In this document: positions 20,908 through 29,900 of the stretch, one piece after another
How the letters are laid out: each line of letters starts with the position of its first letter
Numbering within the stretch: position 1 is the first letter of the stretch
NCBI RefSeq assembly: GCF_003725415.1
Contig: NZ_RJQC01000002.1
Span: 406,439-470,438, forward strand
Direction of reading: 5' to 3'
DNA: 64,000 bases
DNA from: Absicoccus porci
Lineage (GTDB): Bacteria; Bacillota_I; Bacilli_A; Erysipelotrichales; Erysipelotrichaceae
Program-made: the position numbers and the translations under genes
Notes under the pieces: generated by a model
Told to the model about the DNA's origin: nothing
Seen by the model: the letters and a program-made list of their open reading frames with translations, nothing else
Database searches by the model: none

Positions 20908-22270
20908 TGTATGTATCATAGGGGCCGGCCCTGGCGGTATTTTTTCGGCCTATGAATTGATGAAATATCGTCCCAATTGGAAAATTGCGGTATTTGAAAC
21001 AGGTGGTCCACTTCACCAAAGAAAATGTCCCATCGATGGTGACAAAATCAAATCGTGTGTACATTGTCCTGTTTGTTCCATCATGTCTGGATTTGGCGGA
21101 GCTGGTGCATTCAGTGATGGTAAATACAATATCACCAATGAATTTGGTGGAAATTTATATGAATATATCGGTAAAGAAAAAGCCATTGAATTGATGGATT
21201 ATGTCGACGAAATCAATTGTGAATATGGTGGAGCTGAAACCAAACTATATGATAACTTTGATACGATCATTGCGAAAAAGTGTCTACAAAATAACTTGCA
21301 TCTATTAAAGGCCAAAGTTCGTCATTTGGGTACGGATATCAACTATATTGTTCTGCAAAATCTATACAAACAATTGGAAGATAAAGTAGAATTTCACTTT
21401 TTCGAACACGTTACACGCGTCGATCATTTAGAAAGTGGATACCAAATTGAAACATCAAAAGGGGTATATACAGGTGCTCGATGCATTATTTCCACAGGTC
21501 GTTCGGGTAGTAAATGGATGGAATCCATTTGTTCGCATTTAGGCATTGAAACCAAAAGCAATCGTGTCGATATTGGTGTCCGTGTCGAATTAAATGCCGA
21601 TACCTTTAGTGAATTAACCGATAGCTTATATGAATCGAAGATCGTCTATCGTTCCAAAACGTATCAAGATCGCGTGCGTACATTCTGTATGAATCCACAT
21701 GGTGTAGTCGTTAATGAAAATACCAACGGTATCGTTACTGTCAATGGACATAGTTATACCGATCCCAAACGTTTTACCGAAAACACGAATTTTGCGTTAT
21801 TGGTTTCCAATCATTTCACGCAACCTTTTCATCAAAGTAATCAATATGGTGAAAACATTGCGAAATTATCCAATATGTTGGGAGGCGGCGTCATCGTTCA
21901 ACGTTTTGGCGATTTGATTCGTGGTCAAAGAAGTACGCCCGATCGTATCCAGGCTGGTTTTGTTCGTCCTACCTTAAAAGCGACACCAGGTGATTTGTCT
22001 TTGGTCATTCCCAAACGCCAATTGGATGATATCATCGAAATGATTTATGCCTTAGATAAAGTCTGTCCATCCACCGCGAGTGATGATACTTTATTGTATG
22101 GCGTTGAAGTAAAATTCTATAATATGCAAGTAGATGTCAATAAACATTTGGAAACCTGTCATAAAGGATTGTATGTGATTGGTGATTGTAGTGGTGTTAC
22201 CCATTCGTTATCACATGCATCGGCTTCGGGTGTTTATGTTGCCCATGATATTTTAGAACAGGAGTCTTAA
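20900..22270 (+). CDS. FAD-dependent oxidoreductase (COG2509 type)
   Basis: Flavoprotein of unknown substrate. The N-terminal dinucleotide motif is YDVCIIGAGPGGIFSAYEL. A cysteine cluster follows, CVHCPVC with the upstream CPIDGDKIKSC, then GFGGAGAFSDGKYN. The second part has RCIISTGRSGSKWM, and the C-terminal FAD segment is LYVIGDCSGVTHSLSHASASG. The 456 aa length and the motif order fit the group annotated as uncharacterised FAD-dependent dehydrogenases. The CxxCxxC pattern hints at a metal or iron-sulfur site, which is inference. It is cotranscribed with deoD (8-base overlap) and ends in its own terminator. AGGAGG precedes the ATG. Confidence 0.82.
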   Translation: MYDVCIIGAGPGGIFSAYELMKYRPNWKIAVFETGGPLHQRKCPIDGDKIKSCVHCPVCSIMSGFGGAGAFSDGKYNITNEFGGNLYEYIGKEKAIELMDYVDEINCEYGGAETKLYDNFDTIIAKKCLQNNLHLLKAKVRHLGTDINYIVLQNLYKQLEDKVEFHFFEHVTRVDHLESGYQIETSKGVYTGARCIISTGRSGSKWMESICSHLGIETKSNRVDIGVRVELNADTFSELTDSLYESKIVYRSKTYQDRVRTFCMNPHGVVVNENTNGIVTVNGHSYTDPKRFTENTNFALLVSNHFTQPFHQSNQYGENIAKLSNMLGGGVIVQRFGDLIRGQRSTPDRIQAGFVRPTLKATPGDLSLVIPKRQLDDIIEMIYALDKVCPSTASDDTLLYGVEVKFYNMQVDVNKHLETCHKGLYVIGDCSGVTHSLSHASASGVYVAHDILEQES

Positions 22271-22282
22271 CTCCTGTTTTTT
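22258..22282 (+). terminator. Rho-independent terminator after the FAD oxidoreductase
   Basis: A perfect 8-bp stem ACAGGAGT/ACTCCTGT (22258-22265 with 22270-22277) and a 4-base loop, followed by T6. The stop codon lies inside the hairpin. It is 16 bases before the addB start, so addB either has read-through transcription or a promoter inside the upstream gene. Confidence 0.8.
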
Positions 22283-22297
22283 GAAAGGAGAACCTCC

Positions 22298-24751
22298 ATG
22301 CACTTTCCAGAAAAAGGAACCATCATAGCGCCTGCTTCTATGCATTTAGCTATTTATGAACAAATCGGCAATCGTCTTGGCGTACAAGTTTTAAGCCTAC
22401 AAACTTTTGTCCGATCTTTTTTGTGTGAGCCAGAATTAACCGATATTGAATATATCTTTCAAATCAAAGAACACCTACAAGATCTAAATCCAACCAATCC
22501 TTTTTATGAAAGTCGAAAGGATCCTGAATTTTTAACACAAGTCTATCAATTTCTAAAAAAAGCCCATTTGTATGAAATCGATACATATCCAAGTGAAACT
22601 TCGAAAGAAAAAGCGCTCTTGGAAATCATTCGATGTTGCCAAGATATCCATTTTCCTACTATTGAAATTCCTGCATTACATAATGTGTATATTCTTCGTA
22701 AGGAATATCCCGATTTTGATTGGGTCGATATATTACTTGATCATGGTGCGCAATGGTTAGAATCTGATACCGAACCAGAAACGCATTATGTGACGATGGC
22801 AACCAATCGGAAACAGGCGCAATGGATTTGTGAAGAAATCATCAACAATAACTATGATGCTAATGATGTGTATATTGCGTTAAATGATGAAAAAGATCAA
22901 GCTGTCATGGTCCAGATGTTAGACACATACCAAATCCCTTATACTCTCACAAATAAACCCAATCATTCTTTGATTCCATCCCAATGGTTGGCTTGTTTGA
23001 ATTATGCCAAACAAAAAAGCACAAAAAACTTATGTCACTTGATTCAAGTTTGTTTTCCGAAAGAAAAAGATGTATTGGATTGGTATGAATTAGGGTTTAA
23101 AGACAATGATGTATATGAACCCAATGCATTTGTAGATGCATATACGTATTCCCATTATCAATATGCCAAAGCAAAAGCGCAACAGTTTGAACAAGAACAC
23201 GACCTTGATTTTTCTATACATGATTTTGAAAAAATGGCCACGTTGATTCAATCGTTGCATGCACCCACGCAAGAAAATATCGCCATTTTTCAATCCATCC
23301 AGGAATTGATTGTTGCTTCTTATGACAAAATACAAACCAGTGATGATCTTGCTATTTTGTATCATGCCATACAGAATATCCCAACCAATCAAAAAAATAC
23401 ATCTTTAGAAGGCGTATGGATTGGTCCTAGACAAAACATCAGTCCCTTACAAAAAATCACTTTCTTGATGAATGTACATAGTAAGACCTATCCAGATTTG
23501 CGTCAGGAAAATGGCATTTTTAATGAAGACTATGTATCAAAAACCAATTGGCCAACATTAGCGTATCGTTTAGATACCCAAAAAGAAATGTTAAAAAAAG
23601 GATTGACACAACCGGATATTTTATATGTTTCCTATCCGCAAACCGATTATCAATCCAAGGCATATGAGCCCAGTATCGAAATGAATGATTGGTTAGGATC
23701 AGCCACCTTTATTGATGTTTTGGAACCTAGTCATTTTGAAAGACCAAACCACTCGCTTTCCAAAACAATGGCTGAAACCTTATTTGTCAAAAAGGATAAA
23801 GTGCGTGGTTCGGTATCGAGTTTTGAAACGTTTGTGCATTGTCCATTTCGTTATTTTCTACAATATGGATTGTACTTAAAAGAGCCCAAAGATTGGACGG
23901 ATATTCGTATTCGTGGTTCCTTGCTTCATAAGATCTTAGAAGAAGGTATTCGAACCTATGGAAAAGACTATGTAAATCAAAATCTCGATGCGATCGTAGA
24001 CGATCAATTCCAATGGATTGAAAAGCATTTCCCAACAAAAATGAACTGGATTCAAAATCAAAAGAATGAGGTTAAATGGCAACTGCATTGTTTACTTGCA
24101 CGATTAAAACCGTTTGAAGAACAATGGCATATGGAACCACAAGATCTAGAACATGAATTTTATCTAGATACGGATACCTATTCTTTACATGGCTTTATTG
24201 ATCGAATCGATGGAACCAAAGGTGCCTTTGTGATTTTTGACTATAAATCCAGTCAAAAAGAAATCACGAAAAATGAGTTTGCCAAAGGTCTTTCTTTACA
24301 ATTACCTACATATGCGATTGAAAGAGAACAAGAAACCCATCAAGTTCCGATTGGTATTTTTTATATTTCACTGACTTCGCCAATGTCAACACAAATGGGT
24401 GTAAAGCTGAACTATCAACGAAAAAAAGATAATTATGATTTGGAAACTTTGAAATATGCACAAAAAGAGTATTTCGATAAAGGTCGAATCAAGGGCTGGG
24501 TCTTTGATCGACAAGATTTGACTTTATATGATGATTCACAATGGTTTCAACGTAAATCCGAAATACCTTCCTTTGGAAAGATAAAAACAATGTGGGAAGA
24601 AATCATGACTTCAATCGTAGAAGATATTCGTTCCGGAACCATTGTGGCCCAAGCTTCATCCGATGCTTGCACCTATTGTCCATATCGTTCGATTTGTCGT
24701 ACATCGCGTCAAATCGTAGATAAACCAGATCGCGTCAAGGAGGAAGAGTAG
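22298..24751 (+). CDS. addB: AddB/RexB-type nuclease subunit
   Basis: Second subunit of the AddAB/RexAB helicase-nuclease that resects double-strand breaks for RecA loading. The C-terminal half holds the RecB-type nuclease: HGFIDRID and VIFDYKSSQKE (catalytic Asp and D-x-K). The iron-sulfur cluster ligands are visible: one Cys in FETFVHCPFRYFL (about residue 515) and three in CTYCPYRSIC near the C-terminus. At 817 aa it is much shorter than Bacillus AddB (about 1160). The N-terminus GTIIAPASMHLAIYEQ lacks a Walker A motif, as in RexB. It is 2 bases upstream of addA, with a good AAAGGAG ribosome site. Confidence 0.88.
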   Translation: MHFPEKGTIIAPASMHLAIYEQIGNRLGVQVLSLQTFVRSFLCEPELTDIEYIFQIKEHLQDLNPTNPFYESRKDPEFLTQVYQFLKKAHLYEIDTYPSETSKEKALLEIIRCCQDIHFPTIEIPALHNVYILRKEYPDFDWVDILLDHGAQWLESDTEPETHYVTMATNRKQAQWICEEIINNNYDANDVYIALNDEKDQAVMVQMLDTYQIPYTLTNKPNHSLIPSQWLACLNYAKQKSTKNLCHLIQVCFPKEKDVLDWYELGFKDNDVYEPNAFVDAYTYSHYQYAKAKAQQFEQEHDLDFSIHDFEKMATLIQSLHAPTQENIAIFQSIQELIVASYDKIQTSDDLAILYHAIQNIPTNQKNTSLEGVWIGPRQNISPLQKITFLMNVHSKTYPDLRQENGIFNEDYVSKTNWPTLAYRLDTQKEMLKKGLTQPDILYVSYPQTDYQSKAYEPSIEMNDWLGSATFIDVLEPSHFERPNHSLSKTMAETLFVKKDKVRGSVSSFETFVHCPFRYFLQYGLYLKEPKDWTDIRIRGSLLHKILEEGIRTYGKDYVNQNLDAIVDDQFQWIEKHFPTKMNWIQNQKNEVKWQLHCLLARLKPFEEQWHMEPQDLEHEFYLDTDTYSLHGFIDRIDGTKGAFVIFDYKSSQKEITKNEFAKGLSLQLPTYAIEREQETHQVPIGIFYISLTSPMSTQMGVKLNYQRKKDNYDLETLKYAQKEYFDKGRIKGWVFDRQDLTLYDDSQWFQRKSEIPSFGKIKTMWEEIMTSIVEDIRSGTIVAQASSDACTYCPYRSICRTSRQIVDKPDRVKEEE

Positions 24752-24753
24752 TT

Positions 24754-27700
24754 ATGCCATTTACGGAAGCACAAAAAAAAGCCATTGATTTGCGTGGAGC
24801 GAATATTCTGGTTTCTGCCAGTGCAGGAAGCGGAAAAACCAGTGTACTTGTTGAGCGTTTATGTCAATTGGTCACCCATGATAAAATTTCCATCAATCAT
24901 ATCTTGGCTATGACATTTACCAATGATGCGGCCAGTGAAATGAAAGAACGCTTACGCCAAGAATTATTAAAACAAGAACAAACTTCTTATATTCGTGATC
25001 AATTGGCATTACTGGAAACCGCCCAGATTTGTACGATTGATAGTTTTTGTTTATCGCTTGTTCAAAATTATTACTATCAAATACCAATTTCTTTAAAAAT
25101 GGCCAATGCCATTGCGAGTGATGCCCAAAAACAACAAGCCTTTGATCAAGCTTTTCAACATGCAAAAGAAAGCCTATCTCTGCCACATTTGAATGATTAT
25201 ATTTGGGCGATGCATATAAAAGATAACGATCTGCAAAAAGCACTGAAAGATACGATTGCAATTGCTTGGGCAAAACCGGATCCCCTCCAATGGTTACAGG
25301 ATGTTAGAAAAAATCGATTTGATTCTGATATTGATGCTTGGTTCATGAAATATTTCCGTCAACATATCCAAGCTATAATTGAAATTTGTGATTTAGCACA
25401 GGATATAGATGATCGATTTGGTGAAAAAAAAGTTGCTTTAGAAGCCTTATTACCATTGGATTATGACAATATGCGCTCCCATTTCTTAGTCTATTTTGCG
25501 AAATATGGATATTTTCGTTTTGCCAAGAAAACTACACATAGCTCAAAAGATGAATTTAATCCCTATAAAGATGCACTTGCTTTTCATGAAAAGGCAATCG
25601 CTCAATATCTATTTGATTCTTATGATGATACGACTGCCATTCTTTCCGAATTTTGTGACTTGGTACAAACGACACAACAAGAATATGCCAAAATCAAACA
25701 AGAAATGGAAATCATTGATTTTTCCGATATGGAAACATTTGCCCATCAATTATTAAAAAATCCTTTGATTCAAGAAGAAGTTAGCAAACAATATGACATG
25801 ATCTTAGTGGATGAATTTCAAGATACCAATGATCTGCAAGAAAGCATCATTCACTTGATTGAGCGTGGTGACAATGTCTTTCGTGTTGGTGATGTCAAAC
25901 AATCCATTTATGGATTCCGCCAAGCACGTCCGGAAATTATGAAAAATCATATGAAATCCGATGAAGATACATTGATCGTCATGGATAAGAATTTTCGTTC
26001 CAATGCCAATATCATTGCGTTTAATAATGATTTTTATGAAAAAATCATGAATGGTCCTCTATGTGGTACACAATTTGAAAAAGTGGATATTGCCTATCCA
26101 GGTGCAACGTATCAAACAGAAAATCCTCAATATCCGATTCGTTTCTTATATTCGACAGAAAAAGAGGAAAATCGCTTTGATATCATTGCGCATGATATTC
26201 TAAAACAACACGAAAAAGGACGTTCCTATAGAGATATATGCATTCTTACACGTGACAATAAGCCACAAGAGAATATTAAAAATGTTCTAGAAGCTTATGA
26301 TATTCCGGTTTATACCGATTTAAAATCGGGTTTCTATCAGGTCGCTGCCATTCAAATTGTGCTAACTACTCTATCATCGATCTATGATCCAATGGATGAT
26401 ATTTCTTTAACGGCTTCTTTATTGAGTCCCATTGGACGTGTTTCTTGTGAACAATTGGCAAAATGTTGTAGCGATAAAGAAAAAAATGAAAGTCTATTCA
26501 TGCATATCAAAGAACAAGACTGTATGCATGATTGGTTATCTTTATATGAACAATCTCATGATAGCCCAACCGAATGGCTACAAGCCATTTATCAATTTCA
26601 TGATTTTTATATGAAACATACAACATCATTAGAAAAGACAAATTTAGATGCTTTATTAGAGAAATCCTGTGAATTTGATACGCTTTCTGACTTTATTGAA
26701 GCCCTACAGAAAGACAGCAAAGCGGATAGTGTTGGCCCAGCAAGTGCTTTTTCCAAACAAGATGATGTCGTCCAAATTAAAACGATGCATGCATCCAAAG
26801 GCTTACAATTTCCGGTTGTGTATATTTTGTCGAACCATGGTTCAAATAAGCACAAAAGCAATGCGTTTATGATGGATGCTGATCTGGGTATTTCTTGTTT
26901 TTCAGAAGATGGCCAAATTAAAAAGCCGACAAAATCCTATGTAGCGATGAAAACCAAACATGCTCAAGAAGCCCTACAAGAGGAAATGCGTGTATTTTAT
27001 GTTGCCACGACACGAGCTCAGCAAGAATTGATTTTTGTGGATCAAATAAAAGATACAAAATCCTATACGGGCCCTCTCACAAGTAGTGTTTTGTTACAAG
27101 ATCAAAGCTATACCGGATGGTTATTTCATACTTATTTTGAAGATCCTTCTGCACCGGTCCATTTTATCCAGTGCAATTTATTGGAACGTCCGGAAAGTAA
27201 AGATCCCATCTCCAATCCACGTTCCTGGAAAACATATGAAAAACCTTCTACATGGATACAAAGCAGTACAGCTTCACAAGCCAAACGAATCTTGGCTTGG
27301 CAACCTTTAGAACTTGTAAAGAAACAAAATACTACACGTGGTACTTTATTTCATGAAATCATGCAGTGTCCTTTTCCTTATCAAATTCAAGATATGGAAC
27401 AAATGGCCAAGAAATATGGATATGTTTTATCATCAACGGATATAAAACAACTACAAACCATGAATACAAATCCTTTATATCAACAATGGATGCAAGAAAA
27501 ACATGAATTTGAATGTAGTTATATTGTGAAAGATCACAATCAAATCACGAATGGATTTATGGACTTGGTCGTATGGGAAGAAAATCAAATCATTATTGTT
27601 GACTATAAAACCGATACCGCTACAGCTGAGGAATTGATTGAAACATACCATAAACAATTGGAAACTTATAAAAAAGCGATGGAAATCATGGAACCATCTA

Positions 27701-27756
27701 AACCAATCCAAACATATATCTATTCGTTTCATTTAGGGCAAATTATTACCATCTAA
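24754..27756 (+). CDS. addA: AddA helicase-nuclease subunit
   Basis: UvrD-type SF1 helicase fused to a RecB-type nuclease; the motor of AddAB. Walker A is SASAGSGKTSVL (about residues 17-28), followed by LAMTFTNDAASEM, Walker B LVDEFQDTND (about 352-361), motif III GDVKQSIYGFRQA, motif V TMHASKGLQFPVV and motif VI EEMRVFYVATTRAQQEL. The nuclease active site is IIVDYKTDTA near the C-terminus. At 1000 aa it is about 200 residues shorter than Bacillus AddA, in parallel with the compact AddB. AAGGAGG lies upstream of the ATG. The -35 box of the next gene starts right after its stop. Confidence 0.94.
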   Translation: MPFTEAQKKAIDLRGANILVSASAGSGKTSVLVERLCQLVTHDKISINHILAMTFTNDAASEMKERLRQELLKQEQTSYIRDQLALLETAQICTIDSFCLSLVQNYYYQIPISLKMANAIASDAQKQQAFDQAFQHAKESLSLPHLNDYIWAMHIKDNDLQKALKDTIAIAWAKPDPLQWLQDVRKNRFDSDIDAWFMKYFRQHIQAIIEICDLAQDIDDRFGEKKVALEALLPLDYDNMRSHFLVYFAKYGYFRFAKKTTHSSKDEFNPYKDALAFHEKAIAQYLFDSYDDTTAILSEFCDLVQTTQQEYAKIKQEMEIIDFSDMETFAHQLLKNPLIQEEVSKQYDMILVDEFQDTNDLQESIIHLIERGDNVFRVGDVKQSIYGFRQARPEIMKNHMKSDEDTLIVMDKNFRSNANIIAFNNDFYEKIMNGPLCGTQFEKVDIAYPGATYQTENPQYPIRFLYSTEKEENRFDIIAHDILKQHEKGRSYRDICILTRDNKPQENIKNVLEAYDIPVYTDLKSGFYQVAAIQIVLTTLSSIYDPMDDISLTASLLSPIGRVSCEQLAKCCSDKEKNESLFMHIKEQDCMHDWLSLYEQSHDSPTEWLQAIYQFHDFYMKHTTSLEKTNLDALLEKSCEFDTLSDFIEALQKDSKADSVGPASAFSKQDDVVQIKTMHASKGLQFPVVYILSNHGSNKHKSNAFMMDADLGISCFSEDGQIKKPTKSYVAMKTKHAQEALQEEMRVFYVATTRAQQELIFVDQIKDTKSYTGPLTSSVLLQDQSYTGWLFHTYFEDPSAPVHFIQCNLLERPESKDPISNPRSWKTYEKPSTWIQSSTASQAKRILAWQPLELVKKQNTTRGTLFHEIMQCPFPYQIQDMEQMAKKYGYVLSSTDIKQLQTMNTNPLYQQWMQEKHEFECSYIVKDHNQITNGFMDLVVWEENQIIIVDYKTDTATAEELIETYHKQLETYKKAMEIMEPSKPIQTYIYSFHLGQIITI

Positions 27757-27757
27757 T

Positions 27758-27786
27758 TTGCTTAAATATTTTCTTTATACTACAAT
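27758..27786 (+). promoter_or_regulatory. Promoter of the NCS2 permease gene
   Basis: -35 TTGCTT (27758-27763), a 17-base spacer and -10 TACAAT (27781-27786). The expected transcription start falls within the perfect palindrome ATACCGGTAT (27787-27796), a possible operator. The leader is about 20 bases, too short for a purine riboswitch. Confidence 0.75.
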
Positions 27787-27811
27787 ATACCGGTATAAAG
27801 GAGAGAAATAT

Positions 27812-29140
27812 ATGGATAAATTTTTCAAATTGAGTGAAAAGAATACCAATGTCAAAACCGAGATTCTTGCTGGTATTACGACTTTCTTGGCAATGGCATA
27901 TATTCTTGGTGTCAACCCATCCATCTTGCATGATGCGGGCATGGATATCAATGCGGTATTCCTAGCAACTGCTGTCGCATCTGGTATCACAAGCTTGATC
28001 ATGGGTTTATTGGCAAACTATCCCGTTGCGTTGTCAGCTGGTATGGGTGTCAATGCCTTATTTGCGTATACGATTTGTGGAGCCATGGGCTATTCATGGC
28101 AAGCGGCTTTAGCAGCTGTCTTGATTTCTGGTTTGATCTTCTTAGTTATTTCCGTAACCGGAATTCGTAAAAAGATCATTGATGCCATTCCCATGCAGTT
28201 AAAGTTTGCGATTGGTGCTGGTATTGGTTTCTTCGTTGCCTTTGTTGGTTTAAAAAATGCCGGCATTATCGTTGCGAATGAATCTACGTATGTAGCCTTA
28301 GGAAACTTTACCGATCCAACCGTGTTATTGGCTTTGTTTGGTATCATTATCACAATTGGTTTGGTGGCTAAAAAAGTACCTGCTGGTGTATTCGTTGGTA
28401 TGGTCATTACCGCTATTGTTGGTATTATTTTAGGTGCTCTTGGTTTTAAAGGCATGCCATCTTTACCAGATCATGCGTTTACGTCAACTTTTGAAATGAG
28501 TACATTTGGTGCTTGCTTTGGTGGTTTTGGTGAACTATTTAAAAGTCCTTTATCGGCTTTCGTGATCATCTTCTCTTTCTTATTTGTTGATTTCTTCGAT
28601 ACTGCAGGAACCTTGATTTCCGTTGGTAATCAAATTGGTATCGTAAAACCAGATGGAGAATTGATTGGTGTTGAAAAAGCTTTATTTACGGATGCCTTTG
28701 GTACATGTTTAGGTGCTGTTTTAGGTACTTCAACAATCACAAGTTTTGTGGAATCCACTTCTGGTGTCGGTGTTGGTGGACGTAGTGGTCTAACCGCTTG
28801 TACAACCGGTATATTATTCTTATTGTCCATCTTCATTTCACCAATCATCTTAAGTGCCGTAACTAATGCGGTTACTGCACCGGCTTTGGTTGTTGTTGGT
28901 ATCATGATGGCTGGTCAGTTAGGTGGTATCGATTGGGATAACATCATCTTTACTTGTGCTGGTTTTATTACCATTATCTTCATGATCTTATCGTATTCGA
29001 TTTCCAATGGTATTGCGATGGGATTCATTGCATACACAGTTGCGATGTGTGCTTGTGGCAAAGCCAAAGAAATTCATCCAACCGTTTGGGTCTTGTTAGT
29101 GATCTTCGTCATCTATTTTGCGACACCAAACTTTATGTAA
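27812..29140 (+). CDS. NCS2 family nucleobase permease (PbuG/AzgA type)
   Basis: Membrane transporter for a purine base such as guanine, hypoxanthine or adenine, probably proton-coupled. About 12-14 hydrophobic segments. AzgA-like signatures: TEILAGITTFLAMAYILGVN, AGMGVNALFAYTI, FVDFFDTAGTLISV and the TSTITSFVESTSGVGVGGRS motif. The start was set at the ATG after AAGGAGAG rather than an upstream in-frame TTG at 27758, giving 442 aa, the normal size. It has its own promoter and a strong terminator, so it is monocistronic. It complements the salvage enzymes deoD and hpt. Substrate choice cannot be read from the sequence. Confidence 0.92.
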   Translation: MDKFFKLSEKNTNVKTEILAGITTFLAMAYILGVNPSILHDAGMDINAVFLATAVASGITSLIMGLLANYPVALSAGMGVNALFAYTICGAMGYSWQAALAAVLISGLIFLVISVTGIRKKIIDAIPMQLKFAIGAGIGFFVAFVGLKNAGIIVANESTYVALGNFTDPTVLLALFGIIITIGLVAKKVPAGVFVGMVITAIVGIILGALGFKGMPSLPDHAFTSTFEMSTFGACFGGFGELFKSPLSAFVIIFSFLFVDFFDTAGTLISVGNQIGIVKPDGELIGVEKALFTDAFGTCLGAVLGTSTITSFVESTSGVGVGGRSGLTACTTGILFLLSIFISPIILSAVTNAVTAPALVVVGIMMAGQLGGIDWDNIIFTCAGFITIIFMILSYSISNGIAMGFIAYTVAMCACGKAKEIHPTVWVLLVIFVIYFATPNFM

Positions 29141-29146
29141 AAGAAA

Positions 29147-29176
29147 TGGCTTGGAAAATTCCAAGCCACTTTTTTT
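29147..29176. terminator. Bidirectional terminator between permease and kinase-like gene
   Basis: A perfect 9-bp stem TGGCTTGGA/TCCAAGCCA (29147-29155 with 29160-29168), with an AAAT loop (29156-29159), then C and T7 on the plus strand. On the minus strand the stem is followed by a weaker TTTCTTTT run, so it can serve both converging genes. Confidence 0.85.
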
Positions 29177-29858
29177 ATGCACTTTCTCTAGATAAATCCA
29201 CTTTTTTCTCATTCAAATATTGATTCATGAATGCACCTTTGATGGATTCCACACCCATTTTATGATCATACCAATGCGCTAAGAATTCTACCGCTTCTTC
29301 TAAGGAGACCGTGGATGTATTGATCATCACATCATAATTAGCTGGTTGTCCCCATTTTTGATTGGTATAAAATTCATAAAAGCCGGATCGTTTTTGATCT
29401 TGTAGATCCACAAACTTATCCACTTTCTTGAATGGAACGCCATATTCATTCATAGCTACCTTGATTCGTGTATCTCGATCACTGTAACAGAATACCCGAA
29501 TTACATTGGGATCATCTTTTAAAATGTAATCCGCACATCGACCAACAATAACAGCTGATTCTCTTTGAGCAATCCCTTGAATCAAATCACAAGATTTTTC
29601 ATACAATTCTGAATTCACCGAAATTTCTGCCATAGTCGATAATGTAAATGTTCGTTTGGATAAGCTAAAGAACCCTGCATCATTCAGGTTGCTGTCTTCA
29701 AAGAAAGATGGATCAATCTGCATATCATTCGCAATCTGTGCCATAATTTCTTTATTGTAGTAGCCAATATCTAAATATTCGGCTAATACTCGTCCAATTT
29801 CACGACCATTTGTACCAAATTGACGAGAAACGGTAATCATTACATATTTATTATTCAT
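29175..29858 (-). CDS. Cytidylate kinase-like protein
   Basis: P-loop NMP-kinase-related protein of the cytidylate-kinase-like group (PF13189 type). The N-terminus MITVSRQFGTNGREIGRVLAE carries a modified P-loop (no GKST). YYNKEIMAQIA, VIVGRCADYIL and VIRVFCYSDRDTRIK follow in the family order, and NYDVMINTSTVSLEEAVEFL closes the domain. The 227 aa length is normal. It is not the housekeeping Cmk, and the substrate is not known. The -10-like TAAAAT lies 6 bases before the ATG, with AAGGAT between them. It is divergent from the HAD gene across a duplicated 16-base unit. Confidence 0.8.
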   Translation of the reverse strand: MNNKYVMITVSRQFGTNGREIGRVLAEYLDIGYYNKEIMAQIANDMQIDPSFFEDSNLNDAGFFSLSKRTFTLSTMAEISVNSELYEKSCDLIQGIAQRESAVIVGRCADYILKDDPNVIRVFCYSDRDTRIKVAMNEYGVPFKKVDKFVDLQDQKRSGFYEFYTNQKWGQPANYDVMINTSTVSLEEAVEFLAHWYDHKMGVESIKGAFMNQYLNEKKVDLSRESA

Positions 29859-29868
29859 ATCCTTATTT

Positions 29869-29900
29869 TATAATTCAACTATGATATAATTCAACTATGA
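29869..29900 (+). repeat. Perfect 16-bp tandem duplication carrying a -10 box and ATG
   Basis: TATAATTCAACTATGA occurs twice without a gap (29869-29884 and 29885-29900). Each copy holds TATAAT, six bases and ATG. The second ATG starts the HAD gene; the first ATG opens a Met-Ile-stop dipeptide. On the other strand each copy supplies TTGAAT, a possible -35 for the kinase-like gene (29889-29894, 18 bases from its TAAAAT). Confidence 0.9.

Noticed and set aside
22298..24751. Frameshift or truncation artefact in addB
   Set aside because: The short protein is open throughout, begins with a proper ribosome site and retains the nuclease and all four iron-sulfur cysteines, so it looks like a naturally compact form.
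27756..27812. Purine riboswitch upstream of the NCS2 permease
   Set aside because: Only about 20 bases of leader follow the -10 box and there is no three-way-junction aptamer sequence.
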